15,237 bases of DNA from Thermoplasmata archaeon (GTDB lineage Archaea; Thermoplasmatota; Thermoplasmata; RBG-16-68-12), in NCBI GenBank assembly GCA_021788795.1, contig JAJYKG010000021.1:1-15237 (forward strand). The letters run 5' to 3'. This document shows positions 7,072 to 13,978 of the stretch, piece after piece. The first letter of the stretch is position 1. The number at the start of each line of letters is the position of its first letter. The notes beneath the pieces are model-generated. The model worked only from the letters and a program-made list of their open reading frames with translations, had not been told where the DNA came from and ran no database searches. The translations under genes and the position numbers were made by a program.

Positions 7072-7090
7072 CTCCTCCCGACGGGAGGAG
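7072..7090 (+). promoter_or_regulatory. Perfect 19-base palindrome in the leader of the transporter cluster
   Basis: CTCCTCCCGACGGGAGGAG reads the same on both strands around its central A. As DNA it could be an operator. As RNA it would form a stem of about 8 pairs. Its CCUCC arm could instead pair with the ribosome binding site GAGGAGGG at 7098-7105, so two competing structures are possible. Confidence 0.45.
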
Positions 7091-7097
7091 GTTGGAC

Positions 7098-7105
7098 GAG
7101 GAGGG
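7098..7105 (+). promoter_or_regulatory. Ribosome binding site of the binding-protein gene
   Basis: GAGGAGGG ends 8 bases before the GTG at 7114 and supports that start over downstream codons. It is complementary in part to the left arm of the palindrome at 7072-7090. Confidence 0.6.
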
Positions 7106-7113
7106 TAGGTTCC

Positions 7114-9948
7114 GTGTCGAAACACGTGTGGTTAGTGGTCTTTGTGGTCTTGGCGATGGTGAGCACCGCGTTCCTCATGCCGACCGAGCGGGCGGCGACG
7201 GTGCCTGCCGCGGCGCAGACGACCGATTTCATCATGAACGTGGGCGTGCAGGACGAGATGAAGACGCGGAACACGCTGCGCGCGACCCTGTACACGACGG
7301 ACGTCTGGACGGCCGACGTGATCAGCCCGGTGATGGGCGGCACCGTGCAGACGCACCCGGACACGCAGGACCTCCTGGGCTACGTCATGGTGGGCACCGA
7401 CGTGAGCGGGGACGGGAACTTCGATACGAACGAGATCAACCAATTCCGACCCACGGCCTCCGATCCATACGAGTGGGTCGCGTTCTTCGACATCCGCGGG
7501 CTCACGTTCCATGACGGCACGCCGGTGACGATGGAGGACGTCCTGTTCTCCTACCACCTCCTGGGGCTCGCCCCCTCGATCTCGTCCACGCGGTTCGTGA
7601 AGGACCCGGCGGGGAACTACACGGACACGCACTGGCAGTTCGTCCAGCCGGCCTCCATGGGCCAGTGGCTCGGACAGGCGCCCGTGGCGGGCCAGTTCGC
7701 CCTCAAGTTCCACCAGACCGCGGACTACGCCCAGTTCGACCGGGACACGATGCAGACCACGATCTTCCCCGCGTACTTCTGGCAGGGGACGGGGGTCCGC
7801 AAGCAGAACGGCGCGATTGTGGCGAGCAACATCCACGAGGATTGGGGATGGGTCATCAACCCCGATGCCGCCGCGGGCGCGGGGTACCTGAACGGCGTCC
7901 CGGCGACGGGCTACACCCTGACCCAGGACGTCGACATCCAAGGGGTCCACCTGACGTCCGGCACGCACCTCAACGCCTACGACCTGAACACGGCGTCCGA
8001 GTGGGACGCCCAGGACACCGACGTGGTCGGCACCGGGCCGTTCAAGTTCGTGACCTGGGTGGCGGGCCAGTTCGCCCGCATCGACAAGAACCCGGACTAC
8101 TTCATCCCCGACGCGACGGAGGGAGCGGCGGTCCTCGCCGCCGGCCTGCGCGTGCCCGCCATCGACTCCATGGTCTACCGCCTCTACAAGAACACCCAGG
8201 CCGGGATCTTCGCCCTGCAGGGCGGCGACGTGGACTTCAACGACTGGTACGCCCCCGCCGAGTACGTGGCGCCGCTCCTCGCCGACCCCAACGTGGGCCT
8301 GCTGACGAGCGCGGACGCGGGCTTCTACTACATCAGCTACAACCTGCGGCGCCTGCCGTTCGGCTACACGAACCCCGCGGAAGGCAGCAACACGCCGGGC
8401 AACGACGTGGGCCGGGCCTTCCGGCTCGCGGTGGCCCATGCGACGGACAAGCGGACGATGGTGACGTCCCTGCTCCAGAACTTCGGGGTGCCGGGGCACA
8501 CGGTCGTCAGTCCGACGAACACGCTGTACTACAACAGCTCGGCGCCCCGATATTCGTTCGACCTGACGGAAGCCTCGCACATCCTCGACACCGCGTACGG
8601 CGCGTGGTCGGGCGGGCCCTGCCAGACGGACGGGACCGGCTGCCGGGACCTCCCCGGAAAGCACACGGCGTTGATCGAGGTCCTGACGCCGCAAGCCGAC
8701 TACGACCCGATCCGGGCCGCGGCGGGCACCCTCATCGCGCAGAACCTCCGCTCCGTCGGCATCAACATCGTCGCGAAGCCGACGGCCTTCGGGCAGATTC
8801 AGACGCGGGTGTTCGACCTCCAAGACTTCGACATGTGGATCCTCGGGTGGTCCCTGACCGGTTTCATCGTCCCGAGCTACATCGAGAGCTTCTTCCACAG
8901 CCGCAACCGGATGCTGAGCGGGGACAACGCGGAGGGCTACTACAACGAGACGCTGGACGCGATCATCGACGCGGCCAACGCCGCCACGCCGGGCAGCCCC
9001 GAGGCGATCCGGCTCTGGAAGACCTCCCAGGGCATCATCGCGGGCGACCTACCGTACGACGCCCTCTACTACCGCACGAACATCTTCGCCTTCCGGCAGG
9101 ACCGCATCAGCACCTCGAGCTGGCGATACGACATCGGCGGCGACGCCTGGTTCTACTGGTCCTGGATCCTCCTGGACCCGGCGCCGCCGGGCCTGATCAG
9201 CGTCTCGGCGGCCGCGCCCTCGGCCGTGGCCTCGGGGGCCACCGCCTCCGTCACCGCGACCGTGCGGGACCCCGACCTGAACCGGCTCGCCGGGGCGACG
9301 GTCACGATGTCCGTGGCCTCGGGCGGCGGCACGCTCGCCCCGACGACGGGCACGACCGACGCCAACGGCCAGTTCACGGCCACCTTCACGGCGCCGACCC
9401 TGCAGGCCGCGGACACCCCGGTGACCACCTTCATCAGCGTCCAGGCGACCCACGCCACCTATGGGGCGTCGATGACGACCACGGTCGTCCTGTCGACGTT
9501 CCCGCCCGGGGCGCAGTTCCTGAGCCTGATCCTCGACACCCCGTTCGGGAACGTGGTGGACGAGGGGAAGACGACGGTGTTGGACATCACGGCGGTGGAC
9601 GAGAACGGTCTCGCCGCGGATGCCACCACGATGGTGCTGACCCCCAGCCCGGCGGGCACCGGGCTCCTCTCCGAGACCTCCTTCACCACGGACGCGACGG
9701 GTCACAAGCAGGTGACCTTCAGCGCGCCGCAGGTGGATGACGACACGCCCTACACGATCACGGTCGAGGCCCAGCACGGCGACGTGCAGGGGACCACGCA
9801 GGTGGTCGTGACCGTGCTCGACGTGCCTCCGCCCGCGCAGGGCGGCCTCGGCACGGAGTGGATCCTGGCCATCGGCGCGGTCGTCGCGGTTGGTGCGGCC
9901 GGAACGGGCTACTACGTGGTCCGCCGGCGGAGGGCAACGAAGAAGTGA
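7114..9948 (+). CDS. Peptide-type ABC transporter substrate-binding protein with two Ig-like domains and a C-terminal membrane anchor
   Basis: At 944 residues this is much longer than the usual 500-600 for family 5 binding proteins. Residues 5-22 are a hydrophobic signal helix without a lipobox cysteine. About residues 38-690 are the ligand-binding part (SBP_bac_5), marked by FDIRGLTFHDGTPVTMEDV (125-143), GTGPFKFVTW (307-316), the run AFRLAVAHATDKRTMV (435-450) and DFDMWILGWS (571-580). An EF-hand-like loop, DVSGDGNFDTNE, lies at 96-107. Residues 693-795 and 801-903 look like two Big_1/invasin-type Ig-like domains, each with the turn TTDANGQFTATF or TTDATGHKQVTF. Residues 914-935 are a membrane helix followed by RRRR. 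The protein is thus held on the cell surface on an Ig-like stalk. It presents peptides, or other SBP_bac_5 ligands, to the permeases encoded next. Three N-glycosylation sequons (168, 474, 611) fit an outside location. The GTG start has a good ribosome binding site. Confidence 0.93.
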   Translation: MSKHVWLVVFVVLAMVSTAFLMPTERAATVPAAAQTTDFIMNVGVQDEMKTRNTLRATLYTTDVWTADVISPVMGGTVQTHPDTQDLLGYVMVGTDVSGDGNFDTNEINQFRPTASDPYEWVAFFDIRGLTFHDGTPVTMEDVLFSYHLLGLAPSISSTRFVKDPAGNYTDTHWQFVQPASMGQWLGQAPVAGQFALKFHQTADYAQFDRDTMQTTIFPAYFWQGTGVRKQNGAIVASNIHEDWGWVINPDAAAGAGYLNGVPATGYTLTQDVDIQGVHLTSGTHLNAYDLNTASEWDAQDTDVVGTGPFKFVTWVAGQFARIDKNPDYFIPDATEGAAVLAAGLRVPAIDSMVYRLYKNTQAGIFALQGGDVDFNDWYAPAEYVAPLLADPNVGLLTSADAGFYYISYNLRRLPFGYTNPAEGSNTPGNDVGRAFRLAVAHATDKRTMVTSLLQNFGVPGHTVVSPTNTLYYNSSAPRYSFDLTEASHILDTAYGAWSGGPCQTDGTGCRDLPGKHTALIEVLTPQADYDPIRAAAGTLIAQNLRSVGINIVAKPTAFGQIQTRVFDLQDFDMWILGWSLTGFIVPSYIESFFHSRNRMLSGDNAEGYYNETLDAIIDAANAATPGSPEAIRLWKTSQGIIAGDLPYDALYYRTNIFAFRQDRISTSSWRYDIGGDAWFYWSWILLDPAPPGLISVSAAAPSAVASGATASVTATVRDPDLNRLAGATVTMSVASGGGTLAPTTGTTDANGQFTATFTAPTLQAADTPVTTFISVQATHATYGASMTTTVVLSTFPPGAQFLSLILDTPFGNVVDEGKTTVLDITAVDENGLAADATTMVLTPSPAGTGLLSETSFTTDATGHKQVTFSAPQVDDDTPYTITVEAQHGDVQGTTQVVVTVLDVPPPAQGGLGTEWILAIGAVVAVGAAGTGYYVVRRRRATKK

Positions 9949-9982
9949 TCGCGCGGAAACCCGCGCGATCCTCCACCTTTTT
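9947..9982 (+). terminator. Hairpin with T-run between binding protein and permeases (terminator or attenuator)
   Basis: A perfect 10-pair stem, GATCGCGCGG with CCGCGCGATC, encloses a four-base loop AAAC. It overlaps the last two bases of the binding-protein stop codon, and TTTTT follows at 9978-9982. Downstream permease genes are on the same strand with only about 105 bases between, so partial termination or protection of the upstream mRNA is more likely than a full stop. This would yield more binding protein than permease, as is known for other importer operons. Confidence 0.6.
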
Positions 9983-10053
9983 CCGTCCTCGAGAACGGAC
10001 GAACCCAGGAGAGAGGACCACGGTGGGCGAACCGGCCATACAGGGAGGATGAG

Positions 10054-11700
10054 ATGGGCCTTCGGAACTACCTCGTCAAACGCGCGCTCCAGACCGTGGT
10101 CACGCTCATCGTCGTCCTCGTCCTCATGTTCGTCCTCTTCCGGCTCATGCCCGGCGACCCGACGATTTTCTTCATCCAGCCGGGCAGCACGCCCGAGCAG
10201 CGGGACACGCTCCGCGTGGCCTACGGCTTCGCGGAGTGGCAGCCTGCGCCGGGGGTGTTCCAGCGGGGCAGCTACGCCACCCTCATCTCGGGCCTCTACG
10301 CGATCACCTTGAACATCCAAGACTCCGCGGGGACGAACCGGACCGTGTACGCCGCCTATGTGGTGCCGAGGGTCGCCCCACCCGGGAGTCCCGTGATCAT
10401 CCGGGACGTGGCCGTGGCGCCGTCGCGGCACGTCCTCGCCGGGACGACCGTGACCTTGTCCGCCCAGGTCGTGACGGGCTCGTCCGCCACCCTGTCCACA
10501 CTGCAGGCGTGGGCCACCGTGACGGCACCGGGCGGTGCGGCGACCAACGTGTCCCTCGCCTTCGGTCAGGATGTCTTCCAGGGGACCTATGCGGCCAGCT
10601 CCCCCGGCACGTACGAGGCGGTCGTCGAGGTGTTCGATCCCGCGACCTCGAACCACGCGGAGTACCGCACCGGCTTCGCCGCGAACGTGGCGGCCGCGGA
10701 TCTCGCGCCCATCATGTACGTCGAGGACGAGGACGCGCGCGGCGCGGTGTTCACCGCCCCCTCGCCGTCGAGCGCGACGAACGCCCAGGTCTACGTCATC
10801 GTGACCTCGCAGGCCGGAAGCATCCAGCGCATCACCGGCTCCGTCGTCCAGCCGGACGGCGGGACACAGAGCGTGACCCTGACGCACCCGCTCATCGCGG
10901 TGGCCCTTCCGGAGTGGGAGCAGCTCGGGTACTACCTGACCGGCATGCTGACCGGGAACTTCGGCAACTCCTTCACGACCGGGCGTCCCGTATGGACCGA
11001 GATCTCGGAGCGCGTCGCGCCCACCCTCCTCCTGTTCGGGAGCGCGACGATCCTCTCCGTCGTCCTCGGGATCCTGGGCGGGGTGCTGCTCGGTTGGTTC
11101 CGTGGCTCCAAGGGCGAGATCGCCGCGATTGTCGGCAGCCTCTTCTTCTACTCGATGCCGATCTTCTGGTTCGGCATCATCCTCCTCTATCTGTTCGCCC
11201 TGACGTGGCAGTTTTTCCCCAAGGGCGGCTACGGGTGCGTGACCTCGACCGGGGTCCTGATGACGGGGGTCGACTGCACCGTCGATATCCTGTGGCACAT
11301 GGTCCTCCCCCTGTTCACGCTCGTGATCGTGAACTTCGCGGGGTATATCCTCCTCATGCGGAACTCCCTCCTGGAGGTCCTCGGCGAGGACTTCATCACG
11401 GTGGCGAAGGCGAAGGGGCTCAAGGACCGGACGGTCATGTACAAGCACGCGGCCCGGAACGCGATGCTGCCCGTGACCACGGTGGTCGCCATCGCGATGG
11501 CGACGGTGATCAGCGGCGGCGTCCTGACGGAGACCGTCTTCTCGTGGCCCGGCATGGGCTACTACTTCATCGCGCGGACCTTGTCGCAGGACTATCCTGC
11601 GGTCCAAGCCGCCTTCTTCATCCTCGCCCTCCTCACGATCCTCGGCAACGTGGTCGCCGACGTCGCGTACGCCTACCTGGACCCGAGGGTGCGTCTGTAG
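10054..11700 (+). CDS. dppB: Peptide ABC transporter permease (DppB/OppB-like) with a large outside Ig-like insertion
   Basis: The family's core is clear. Residues 9-32 form the first membrane helix, followed by the classic FRLMPGDP. The sequence resumes at about 285-320 with EQLGYYLTGMLTGNFGNSF and TGRPVWTEI, then five membrane helices between about 322 and 540. The EAA loop that contacts the ATPase is GEDFITVAKAKGLKDRT...RNAML (444-472). Normal family members are about 310-340 residues long; this one has 548. The extra ~220 residues (about 60-285) lie in the first outside loop. They are rich in V, T, A and S strands, including VIIRDVAVAPSRHVLAGT, TTVTLSAQVV and the ending GTYEAVVEVFD, and look like one or two Ig-like domains. 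Two N-glycosylation sequons (95, 165) occur and both lie in the insertion. ATG 10054 has GGGAGG five bases before it. The next permease begins on the base after its stop codon. The symbol is given at family level; the substrate is not proven. Confidence 0.94.
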   Translation: MGLRNYLVKRALQTVVTLIVVLVLMFVLFRLMPGDPTIFFIQPGSTPEQRDTLRVAYGFAEWQPAPGVFQRGSYATLISGLYAITLNIQDSAGTNRTVYAAYVVPRVAPPGSPVIIRDVAVAPSRHVLAGTTVTLSAQVVTGSSATLSTLQAWATVTAPGGAATNVSLAFGQDVFQGTYAASSPGTYEAVVEVFDPATSNHAEYRTGFAANVAAADLAPIMYVEDEDARGAVFTAPSPSSATNAQVYVIVTSQAGSIQRITGSVVQPDGGTQSVTLTHPLIAVALPEWEQLGYYLTGMLTGNFGNSFTTGRPVWTEISERVAPTLLLFGSATILSVVLGILGGVLLGWFRGSKGEIAAIVGSLFFYSMPIFWFGIILLYLFALTWQFFPKGGYGCVTSTGVLMTGVDCTVDILWHMVLPLFTLVIVNFAGYILLMRNSLLEVLGEDFITVAKAKGLKDRTVMYKHAARNAMLPVTTVVAIAMATVISGGVLTETVFSWPGMGYYFIARTLSQDYPAVQAAFFILALLTILGNVVADVAYAYLDPRVRL

Positions 11701-13974
11701 ATGGTGCGCACGCAGATCCTTCGGCAACGCCTCCGGGCCCAGCGACGGAGCCTGGCGAACACCTGGAGCCTCTTCAAGGAGAGCCGCATCGGCGTAGTGG
11801 GCCTGCTCATCATCGTCGTGTTCCTCGTCATCGCCGTCGCGGCGCCGTACCTCAACCTCCGCGACCCGATCTTCTGGCGCGCCCCCTCGGAGGACGTGAT
11901 TGCGCTCCAGACGAATTGGGCGGTGAACACGTCCACCTTCCAGTACGGGGCGGGCGACCCGATCCCCTCCCAGATCGCCTTCCGGGTCGTCCCACGGTTC
12001 TCGAACCCTCCGGCGGACCGGGTGTACGCAGCCTCGGGCTCCAAGCTCCTGGCCATCGATCCGGCCACGGGGACGCGCGGCTGGCGCACGCCGATCCAGG
12101 TCGACGGCAGCATCACGGCGGGCCCCGTGGCCGTCAACTTCGGGGACAAGATCGACGCGCTCCTCGCGGATCACGTGGTCTTCGTCGGCACCTCCGCGGG
12201 CACCGTGTACGCGATGAACGACACCCAGGTGCTCAAGGTCGGGGGCGAGTCCGGCGCCCCGGGCGGGGGGAACGTGACCCAGCTGCACCTCACGGGCAAC
12301 ATCACCTCCCTCGCGGTCTACTCGGATGACCAGCCGGGAAGGAATCCGGTCGAGCGGATCGTGGTGGGCACGGACACCGGACATATCGCCGCGTTCGCCG
12401 CGAGCAACTACAGCCTCCTCTGGGACTTCCCCCTCGGGACGGGGAGCCCGGTGCGCATGGCCTCGATGCCCATGAACCCGCCCGAGAAGCCGAGCTATTC
12501 CCCCGCCTTCTCCGCGGACGGAACGCGCGTCTTCGTGAACGCGGGGCTGTGGTACGGCCTCTTCACCGAGAACGGCACCTCGTCGTGGGCCGCCGAAGGC
12601 TACCCGGCGGGGGACCCGTGGACCTCCGCGCCCGTCGTCGCGCTGCCCGAGACCCTGGCCACGGGGTACCGGGAGCTCGTGTACGCCGCGACGGATGACG
12701 GCTGGCTCTTCGCGCGGTATGCGGACACCGGTGGGCTCTACGAGCCCTGGACGGCATCGCCTCTGGCCCAGGTCCACCCGGGCGGCGTGACGGGACTGCC
12801 GGTCATGGAGACCGCGACGTCGCGGGACCCGGGGCCCCTCTTCGCGCCCTTCATCGACTCGGGCACGATCTACGTGTCCTCCGGGTCCGGGATGCTGTAC
12901 GCGATTGCCCGCGATGCGATCGGGGACCTCTCCCCGGGGACCGTTGCCTGGCGGTTCACGGACCCCGTCCTCCGAAGCGTCGGCTTCTGGTTCACGGCGC
13001 AGCCCTCGATGTCCACCACGCAGCGCATCGTCTTCGCGTCGGCCACGGATCCCAAGGGCACGGTCGATCCCTCGGACGACACCGGCATCCTGTACGCCCT
13101 GACGGAGACGGGCAGCGTGATCTGGCGCAAGGACTTCACCGCGACCCTCGGGGCGCCGCCCTCCGCCTGGCTCTCGTCCGGGGCCTTCGCCTCGGGACCG
13201 AGCGTCTGGGTGGGGACGCTGGACGGCTGGGTCTTCTCCACGTCCTCGACAGGGCAGTACCTCGCGCCCCTGGCCCCCGGCACGTACCCCTCCGGGAACA
13301 CCTACCTGTGGGGCACGGACCTCCAGGGCCGCGACATCCTGAGCCAATTCATCTGGGGCTCGCGGATCGCGATGATCGTCGGGCTCGCGTCCGCGGCCAT
13401 GAGCGTGGGCATCGGGCTCGTCGTCGGCCTCGTCAGCGGTTTCGTGGGTCGCAGCACGGACGTCGTGCTCATGCGCTTCACCGACGTCGTCCTCGTCCTG
13501 CCGACGATCCCGCTCCTGGTCGTCCTCTCCGCGGTCATGGGCGCGAGCATCTGGAACATCGTCCTCGTCATCTCGCTCCTGGCCTGGCCCGGGACGGCGC
13601 GGGTCATCCGCGCGGAGATCCTGAGCCTCAAGGAACGGCCGTACATCCAGTCCGCGCGGGTCACCGGGGCGAGCAACATCCGGATCATGTTCCGCCACCT
13701 CACGCCGAACGTCCTGCCCCTCGTGTTCCTCTACATGACCTTCTCCGTGAGCGGCGCGATCCTCCTCGAGGCGTCCCTGAGCTTCCTCGGCCTGGGCGAC
13801 ATCAACACCCCGAGCTGGGGCACGATGCTGTCCACGATCCAGCAGACGGACCTCGTGCGGCCGTGGTGGTGGCTGCTGCCGCCCGGGCTCGGGATCACGT
13901 TCCTCTCCCTGGGCTTCTTCCTCGTGGGCCGCGCCTTCGAACAGGTCGTGAACCCGCGACTCCGGACGAGGTGA
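11701..13974 (+). CDS. dppC: Peptide ABC transporter permease (DppC/OppC-like) with a PQQ-type beta-propeller inserted in the first outside loop
   Basis: The protein has 757 residues against about 280-320 in the family. Residues 19-50 are the usual N-terminal part with NTWSLFKESRIGVVGLL and the first membrane helix. The family sequence resumes at 534-552 with TYLWGTDLQGRDILSQFIW. It continues through five membrane helices to the end, with the EAA loop ERPYIQSARVTGASNIRIM (645-663). In between, about residues 60-530 contain roughly eight repeats of the type VVxxGTxxGxVYAxxxxTGxxxW, starting near 107, 158, 218, 276, 325, 388, 441 and 500. One repeat, AIDPATGTRGW (118-128), matches the tryptophan-docking motif of PQQ-type propellers exactly. 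No PQQ-dehydrogenase active site is apparent. Six N-glycosylation sequons (76, 173, 191, 200, 236, 291) lie in the insertion and none in the rest. The insertion is continuous in frame with no sign of a broken gene. It starts directly after the dppB-like stop. Confidence 0.94.
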   Translation: MVRTQILRQRLRAQRRSLANTWSLFKESRIGVVGLLIIVVFLVIAVAAPYLNLRDPIFWRAPSEDVIALQTNWAVNTSTFQYGAGDPIPSQIAFRVVPRFSNPPADRVYAASGSKLLAIDPATGTRGWRTPIQVDGSITAGPVAVNFGDKIDALLADHVVFVGTSAGTVYAMNDTQVLKVGGESGAPGGGNVTQLHLTGNITSLAVYSDDQPGRNPVERIVVGTDTGHIAAFAASNYSLLWDFPLGTGSPVRMASMPMNPPEKPSYSPAFSADGTRVFVNAGLWYGLFTENGTSSWAAEGYPAGDPWTSAPVVALPETLATGYRELVYAATDDGWLFARYADTGGLYEPWTASPLAQVHPGGVTGLPVMETATSRDPGPLFAPFIDSGTIYVSSGSGMLYAIARDAIGDLSPGTVAWRFTDPVLRSVGFWFTAQPSMSTTQRIVFASATDPKGTVDPSDDTGILYALTETGSVIWRKDFTATLGAPPSAWLSSGAFASGPSVWVGTLDGWVFSTSSTGQYLAPLAPGTYPSGNTYLWGTDLQGRDILSQFIWGSRIAMIVGLASAAMSVGIGLVVGLVSGFVGRSTDVVLMRFTDVVLVLPTIPLLVVLSAVMGASIWNIVLVISLLAWPGTARVIRAEILSLKERPYIQSARVTGASNIRIMFRHLTPNVLPLVFLYMTFSVSGAILLEASLSFLGLGDINTPSWGTMLSTIQQTDLVRPWWWLLPPGLGITFLSLGFFLVGRAFEQVVNPRLRTR
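13968..13974 (+). promoter_or_regulatory. Ribosome binding site of the ATPase gene inside the end of the permease gene
   Basis: GAGGTGA matches the archaeal 16S rRNA 3' end very well, ends 4 bases before the ATG at 13979, and includes the permease stop codon TGA. It fixes the start of the ATPase gene and shows translational coupling. Confidence 0.65.
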
Positions 13975-13978
13975 CGAC

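Noticed and set aside
5943..7364. A 473-codon minus-strand open frame opposite the membrane regulator and the cluster leader
   Set aside because: It is antisense to a gene with clear winged-helix domains and has no coherent domain of its own.
7132..8898. A 588-codon minus-strand open frame opposite the binding-protein gene
   Set aside because: It has the same shadow character, with repeated V, E, R and H composition and no motifs, while the plus strand encodes a recognisable binding protein.
10236..12329. A 697-codon plus-strand open frame overlapping both permease genes
   Set aside because: It is an out-of-frame shadow rich in R, G, P and H. The permease frames carry family motifs throughout.
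11881..13290. Possibility that the DppC-like gene is an artificial join of a propeller gene and a permease gene
   Set aside because: The frame is continuous with uniform codon use, the first membrane helix lies before the insert and the remaining helices after it, and the neighbouring permease has an insertion at the same topological place, which argues for a real architecture.
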